This document shows, in pieces, positions 58,198-64,000 of a stretch of DNA of 64,000 nucleotides (its first letter is position 1; each line of letters opens with the position of its first letter). Position numbers and translations under genes: made by a program. The notes beneath the pieces were generated by a model. The model ran no database searches. It was not told where the DNA came from and was given only the letters and a program-made list of their open reading frames with translations. The stretch comes from Margaritifera margaritifera (Eukaryota; Mollusca; Bivalvia; Unionida; Margaritiferidae). The DNA lies in contig JAQPZY010000931.1 of NCBI GenBank assembly GCA_029931535.1, positions 496,001 through 560,000 on the forward strand, in the 5' to 3' direction.

Positions 58198-58870
58198 CTT
58201 GCTTTATATACTGCTTGAAAACAATTTTAAGCAAAAATGACATGACTTAATCTTATGTTTCTCAGGTGTTTATATTGTTCAGTTCTGATTCTGTGACAAG
58301 AAACATTTTTCATTCAGTAGTTAATATTTATTTTGAAGCATCAGTGGCACAATTAACACCAAAGCTCGGCATCATGCCACAGTATAATGTGGACAATCTG
58401 AAAGGCACAATGTGTGCACTGTATGTTGAAAAATGGCAATATACTTCTTACAATTCTCTTCTGATTATTGTTCAAACAAATTATATCACCTCTAGATTGG
58501 TGCTCTTGACATTTTAGGCAATTCATGAATTGCTGTACATATTGTGCATGATAAAACTGAGAATCGAGGCATTTCAAATGTTGTGTGAATGCACATCTTG
58601 ATAAAATCCTAAATGAATTTTATAATTTGCAATTCTGTCTATGTTTGACAGAGTTATAGTCCTGTCTGTGCACCAGAATCTTAATAAAACACTCCAATTG
58701 GTATTTATTATCTGATTCCAAATATATTTGGTAGAAAAAATTCATCTTTGTATCTTTGCATAACACAGATTTGATATCCCTAATACTGTTTTGATTCGTT
58801 TTTCATCCGACTCACACTCAGGAGATACGTCCACAAAATATTTTTATGATCTCATGCTGTTGATTTTTAG

Positions 58871-58998
58871 ATGCCATTTGGACAATGGACGAGAACACAG
58901 AATTGTTTCACAACAAGGACCATATCTTGTCTCTGATGGAAAAATTAAATATCATCACCAGGCCAAGATCATACACTGAGGATCAAATGGAGGTCAAG
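58871..58998 (+). CDS. Roco gene, C-terminal COR exon (last seen in window)
   Basis: The acceptor is gttgatttttag before 58871 and the donor is gtatgt at 58999. The exon is 128 nt, entering at phase 1 and leaving at phase 0. It joins the previous exon through a GAT codon to read DAIWTMDENTELFHNKDHIL, then SLMEKLNIITRP. The I-W and L-M-E-K-x-x-I-I pattern is typical of the second half of COR domains. It ends with DQMEVK at the donor. The following exon, expected to begin the Y-F-x-P-C/S-x-L part of COR, was not found before 64000. Confidence 0.9.
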
Positions 58999-59081
58999 GT
59001 ATGTTTATAGAAAGTGCGATGTAGTGCTCCATTTCTGTTTTATGCTCTCATCGTATGAGGGGCATTCGGTAATTTGTGTCA

Positions 59082-59190
<109 letters not shown>

Positions 59191-59639
59191 CCGGGCCAGC
59201 TTTTGTAAACATTCATTACAGTTCTTCAAAATTGTAGCTCTTTTCTTCTAGGAGTCAATTTTGAACCTTTTCAGACAGTTTCTGAAATGTGTTTAGTTGT
59301 GTATTGTAGGTCGTCTGTCTAAGGCTGAAATATAGAAGATACAGGGGTAGAGATGTACCAGTAACAAGCTAGTCTTTGGCCCAACTTGGAAAACAAAAAG
59401 ATTTATATTTCAATAAACCTTGTATATTGGGTGGATAATGATCCCGAATCATCATTTTTAGCTCGCCAATACGAAGTAGAAGAAATCTATTGTACTATCC
59501 ATACATAGCTCGTGAAAAAGCATATACATATGTACATCCTCACTACATTTAAACTATTCTTTCTTCCTAGAACCTAGGCAAGACTTTGGAGTGAATTTAA
59601 TCACATATATTTCCTTGGTGGGGGCGAAAGGGGCTAACA

Positions 59640-60740
59640 TTGTACATGTCCATTACTTGAATGGTCTTGGCTAAGTTATTTTGCTGTTAGCTCAAGGTAT
59701 TTTTTGCAGACTGTATACATACTGGTATATGCTAGACCGTTAGAACAAGAGACGGTCGCCGTGACCTGTATTTCACATTTTTCTAACTTGGGTTAAGTTT
59801 CAATTAGGTCAAATAGGCCTTTAGCGCTACATATACATATTTTTATAGCAAGAATCATGAAACATGGTGACGGGATGCATCATGATCCACCCTCATCATG
59901 AACTATGTAACTGTGACTTATATTTCATGTTTAACTGACTGGGTTCAATTTTATGTTGTAATTGTTCGTGCTTTAATCATTAAACTAGATGATTCTATAC
60001 ATCTCTGCTAGCACCACACATGTACAAACAAAGGTTTCATATTTAATAGGCTTTCGTTAAATTTCTGTATGTAGCTCATGACTAAAGTATTTTTCTGAAT
60101 GTTATGTGCATACTATCCTATCTAAAATCATGAAAGATGGCGAGATATCTTTATAAGCATTAGTCCCTCATTTCAGTAGTAGATCATTATAGCCCAAATG
60201 TTATGCTTCACTTACGTAGGTTAAATTGTATGTTTGAGGTTCATTTCTGAGACACTCTTCATGCTAGAATTGTCATATTGGTGATGATATGCATTTCTGT
60301 TAGTCCGTATACTTACAACTTTAAACTTATTATGATCTATAGTTCTTTTTTTGTTGTTGTTGTTGGTTTTCGGTAAGTTTCTGCATTTAGCTCATGACCA
60401 CATGAACTTTTGGCTGCAATGTGCATTCAATTCTGGATATAATCATTAAAGTTGGTGAGGAGGTGCAGCCTGAAAAGTAAAACAACATTATTGCAAAATA
60501 GGTTTTTGTGACTTATTAAATTTGTTTGTTTCAAGTTTATTATTGGTGCTGTTAATGTTAGAATCATGAAACTTGATTACTTGATGCATCTTGTTTAGTA
60601 ATACACCATTTCAACCAAAGAAGGTCACTATGCCATACATTTTATGCTTTACTAGCGTAGGTTAATTATTTGCATTTAGCCCGTGAATGCATAGATTTTT
60701 CCATGCTATGTTCATTCTAGCCTACAAAAAATGCAGTTAA
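59640..60740 (+). repeat. Tandem array, ~300-380 bp unit (type 5)
   Basis: The phrase tttctgtatgtagctcatga or a variant recurs near 59685, 60060, 60375 and 60668. It is accompanied by gaatgttatgtgcatactat, aatcatgaaagatggcgag and gcttcacttacgtaggtta variants. About four units with strong drift. The unit length may be two ~150 bp subunits. Confidence 0.6.
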
Positions 60741-62399
60741 AAGTTGAATAAGGTTAATTGAATTGTAAACATTCCATAATAATGTATAGACATTGTATAT
60801 TGTGATAGGTTACCCTCAACAGGTTAACTGTGTACTGTACACTTGAATGAGTATAGGAATAAATAAATGGTTTGCATGTTGTAGGCTTTTCATGGGAGAC
60901 TTGATCTTTAGTGACTGATAAAGGTAATTACTAATGCACAAACAATGCTTGTAATACTGACTGTCACTCCAAGGTAACCCAAAGCATGTGACTTAACTCA
61001 GTAAAATATTGTTTCTAGACGTGGACAATGATAACAGCGTCTGAACCAGAATTTAAGAACAATGATTTTAAAAAGCAGAAAAAAGAAAAAAAATCTGTTT
61101 CTTTATCAACTCATTAAAGTACCTCTACTTTTATATCATATGGATTTTTTGTTGTTGTTTTATGTCTTTTATACCCTGTCACAGAATAACTCTTTTAGTG
61201 AGATAATTAGTACTTAATAAAGACCAATTAATGCTGTACAATTCTTATGTTTGACATACATTCTGTTGAAAACTTCCCAATGATAAAACAATATCACAAG
61301 CTCAATTTGAGTAGTCGTTTTATTTCTGAATCAATTTGTAAGAGGCAGCAACACGATTTTGTAAAATGGTCACTTTGAGCTTCAAGTTCACCAGAAGGAG
61401 GGTCATTTTTCAAAGAGACTCTCTCACTTTATTAAACATCTCATTCTGCGATAATCAGTGCAAAATGCCATGACTAAATGTGATTGTAAGTCATAGCTTG
61501 TGTATCCCTGTTATGGGGACTTAAGCGAGATTTTATTGATTGATAATAATAAGGTGATAATTGAAAGTTGGTCATTGTTAATACGGAACATTTTAAAATA
61601 GAAAATCATTCTCAAACACCAGACGGGACATTCAACCTGTAAAACTGTAAGAAATTATGCCCTTTATATTCTCTGGAGTAGGGATATAGTGTTGGAATTT
61701 ATGGTTTTTATTCAGGGCCAGCAACATATTACTATAGTGCTTTAGTGAAAACCCATGCCCATATGATCATCCATTCATGAGAAGTAGGTTTGATCAGCAT
61801 CAGTTTAATTCAAGAGCATGTATTTCTTGATTACAATGTCAGTATCGACTTTCTTTTTCGAGTGATTGTACATCACTCCCCTTGTTATAGTTTTTTCACT
61901 CTCACTAATAATTCTTTCCTGATTATATTTCTCCATTACGACTTTTCGAGCATGATGAAAGATTGTTTAAACAAATATATGCTCAATGATATCAGTGTTT
62001 GATTGTATCTATTCATCTTGTTCATCAGTAGGTCCTATCATTCCACATGCTTTATCCTTGGAATGAGGCTTGATGTGAAGAAGACTCGGGCCAAGTTCAA
62101 AACATATTATGACAACATTATACATTACAGTGTACTTCAACAAAAATGATCTCACTTTGGTTACTAAGATTTTGACTCCATGTCTTTTAAGGTAATAAGA
62201 GTAGCTAATTTGGCCAAACATTTTGTGATTTTTCCATTTTTCATAAACTCATTCTTTTGGCTTTTTTCTTCATGCATTATTGATGTTTCTGGCTTGATAT
62301 GAACAATTGTTTTGTTTTGTTTAATTACATGTAAAAGGTCACATTAGGAGTCCAAATAATGTATCATACAGACTGTCAGGATGGGATTCCTATCATGTA

Positions 62400-62905
62400 A
62401 CAATGCTTGGGCCTAGCTTGGAAAGGTCATGTTATATACGTGAAGTTCTCAAAATGTGGATGTCTTAAAGCAGACTTTATGGTTTTAAATGCAAACTGCT
62501 ATGAATTTGTTCATCAAACTTATCCAGCATTGAGGTCACAATTTCTGGTGTGCAGTCATATATGCAACACATATGGCTGTTTGCTTTTGGATTTTTTCAA
62601 GATCTTCCTGTAATGCATAGGAGATGGGGTCCCAAACTGCTTAATCGTAGTTCAAAATAGGTCTAACTAAACCTTCCAAAGCTAGTTTTTATGCCTTGGT
62701 GCATATTTCTTCAATGTAAAAGCTGCATTTCAGATCCCTAGTAATTGTAATGCCTAAATAATTTAGTTGGTTGAGATTTCTACAGAAGTTCCTTCGAAGG
62801 AATATAACATACAAATTGTATTAGATATTTTCTTGTAATATACATTATATTGCATTTTGATTGGTTTGAAATCACATGCCCATAACAAATCAGACTTTAG
62901 TAATA
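62400..62905 (-). pseudogene. Non-LTR retrotransposon (LINE) reverse transcriptase fragment
   Basis: The minus strand gives SKCNIMYITRKYLIQ near 62850, NQLNYLGITITRDLKCSFYI at ~62775-62715, EEICTKA, then GLVRPILNYD, a stop, AVWDPISYALQEDLEKIQKQ at ~62640-62580 and TAICVAYMTAHQKL. These are the YLG and LVRP-L-Y-x-x-x-VWDP signatures at the C-terminal end of non-LTR RTs of the CR1/jockey-like group. A block of about 25 residues between EEICTKA and GLVRP is missing, and stops and shifts are present. Confidence 0.8.
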
Positions 62906-63089
62906 AACAACAAAATACAATTTAGCTGTAGATGTACTTTTTATATCTCAGTGGTAAATATTGTACCAAGATATGCACTTGCTGCTACACTTCTGCTTTG
63001 CCTCAGAATCTTTGTCAAAAATTAGGGACAAATCCAGACTTACTTATCCAAGCATAGTTCAGTGCCCTCTTGAACCAAGTCTGCCTCTT

Positions 63090-64000
63090 TCAGAAACATG
63101 CCTTTAAAGTATTTGAGTAATTTACTCAAATAATCAAATTTCAGCCGGGAATTTCTTTGCCCCTTGGATCTCCTCCGTGTAAAAACAGATCCCGTCATCT
63201 TGGGCTGCTGTTCATGATACCTTTACAGATGATCCTTCTATCCCAGTGGTGGTAAAGCTTTGCCCCATTGAACAATTGTCAAGTGTTGGGCTATTATAGT
63301 CACATCTCACGAAATTAGAAGACTTACAGATTGGCTTACAGCAGGCATCCCACTGCAGGAGCAACTGCCATAGATCACAATATGCTCAGACGCCAGCAGG
63401 ACAATGTGGGGTGCACATATCTTTCCCTCCTACTTAGAAACATGCATGTCTGATTCCTTCAGCAGTGCTCATTATACATTAATCTCCTGGAGATTAAGTC
63501 TATCATGCACCCCTATGTACCATTGCAGGAGACGCTGTCCATAATGGATATTCTAATTCTGTTAGACAAATCAACTGCCTTCAGTTACATCCGAAGGCAA
63601 GGGGGGAAACAAGGTTCACTACGTCTGCATTCTGGTTTGGGATTTTCTCAGGCGATGTCATCATCAACAAGTCAGCTACATTCCAGGGAGGTTGTATGTC
63701 TTAGCGGGATCAATGCCCCGCAGCTGATTCATATTGACTGGTCCATGCTCCCTTCAATCGTCAGTTGAATTTGCACCTATTGGAGTTGACCTCTCGCAGA
63801 TCGGTTTGGAACAAAGTGGAATGCAAGCCCCCGATCTTCATCTCTAAGGCTACAAGAACGAAGGCCTGGGCAAACAACGCACTTTCCTTGAACGGGAGCA
63901 GTCTAGCGCTATATGTTTTTCCCACATCATCTCTGCTTCCCAAAATATAGCAAAAGCAAGGAGTGCTGTATAATCCTGATTACTCTCTCAATTGGCAAAA
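63090..64000 (+). pseudogene. DIRS-like RT/RNase H fragment, copy D (cut by window edge)
   Basis: The plus strand shows LETCMSDSFSSAHYTLISWR-like text near 63440, then LLDKSTAFSYIRRQGGKQGS at 63561-63620, the RNase H D-x-(S/T)-T-x-x-x-Y-I-x-x-Q-G-G signature. RPQLIHIDWSMLPS-type and ALYVFPTSSLLPKI blocks follow at ~63715 and 63905-63945, the order seen in copies A-C. The wording differs from copies A-C, so it belongs to another subfamily. Frames shift several times and it continues beyond 64000. Confidence 0.65.

Larger units (their letters stand above)
45751..58870 (+). other. Roco intron 6 (13.1 kb)
   Basis: This intron holds DIRS-like copies B and C, another RT remnant, a CT microsatellite and a tRNA-like sequence, listed separately. 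The acceptor is gttgatttttag. No feature is supported in 45760-46080, 53520-54900, 56600-57940 or 58210-58860. Confidence 0.85.

Overview
This is AT-rich, intron-dense, repeat-laden eukaryotic DNA, most likely from a mollusc and probably a bivalve. That assignment is inference. It rests on the Roco-type gene, the decayed DIRS-like and Polinton/Maverick elements, tRNA-derived SINEs and several arrays of ~145-170 bp tandem units of a kind known from bivalves. Nothing bacterial was seen (no operons, Shine-Dalgarno starts or CRISPR).

One host gene can be followed through the window. It is on the plus strand: a Roco-family (Roc GTPase + COR domain) gene represented by seven internal exons at 11724-11993, 20593-21126, 24033-24139, 24924-25178, 30573-30694, 45581-45750 and 58871-58998. 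All six junctions have AG/GT boundaries and matching phases and give 528 uninterrupted codons. The P-loop is in the first exon seen, the DxxG motif in the second, the THVDK guanine-specificity motif in the third, and the COR domain spans the last four. The 5' exon(s) and the 3' end are not seen; the gene runs past the right edge. Introns make up almost all of the span.

Layout: 1-2297, minus-strand remnant of a protein-primed family B DNA polymerase running off the left edge. 2.3-11.7 kb, gene-poor DNA with microsatellites, a SINE, a hAT-like MITE and two tandem arrays. 11.7-25.2 kb, Roco exons 1-4 with repeat-filled introns. 25.2-30.6 kb, an intron holding a SINE, a tandem array and a 2.4 kb pogo-like transposon with a 429-codon ORF and TA-flanked terminal inverted repeats. 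30.7-45.6 kb, a 14.9 kb intron holding a tandem array, DIRS-like copy A and a decayed Polinton (protease, pX-like, capsid, unknown ORFs, integrase, PolB). An inverted match to the left end of copy A lies beyond the Polinton, so the Polinton may sit inside the DIRS element. 45.8-58.9 kb, a 13.1 kb intron with DIRS-like copies B and C (C keeps a tyrosine recombinase), a further reverse-transcriptase remnant and a tRNA-like sequence. 59-64 kb, intron with a (TA)n tract, an array of ~300 bp units, a LINE fragment and a fourth DIRS-like RNase H fragment at the right edge.

The transposon and virus-like genes are broken by stops and frameshifts, except the pogo ORF, which is open but truncated. The points most worth following are the Roco gene itself (including a ~115-residue charged insertion in its Roc domain), the Polinton/DIRS nesting with unassigned Polinton ORFs, and the tandem arrays that share lead-in and tail sequences.
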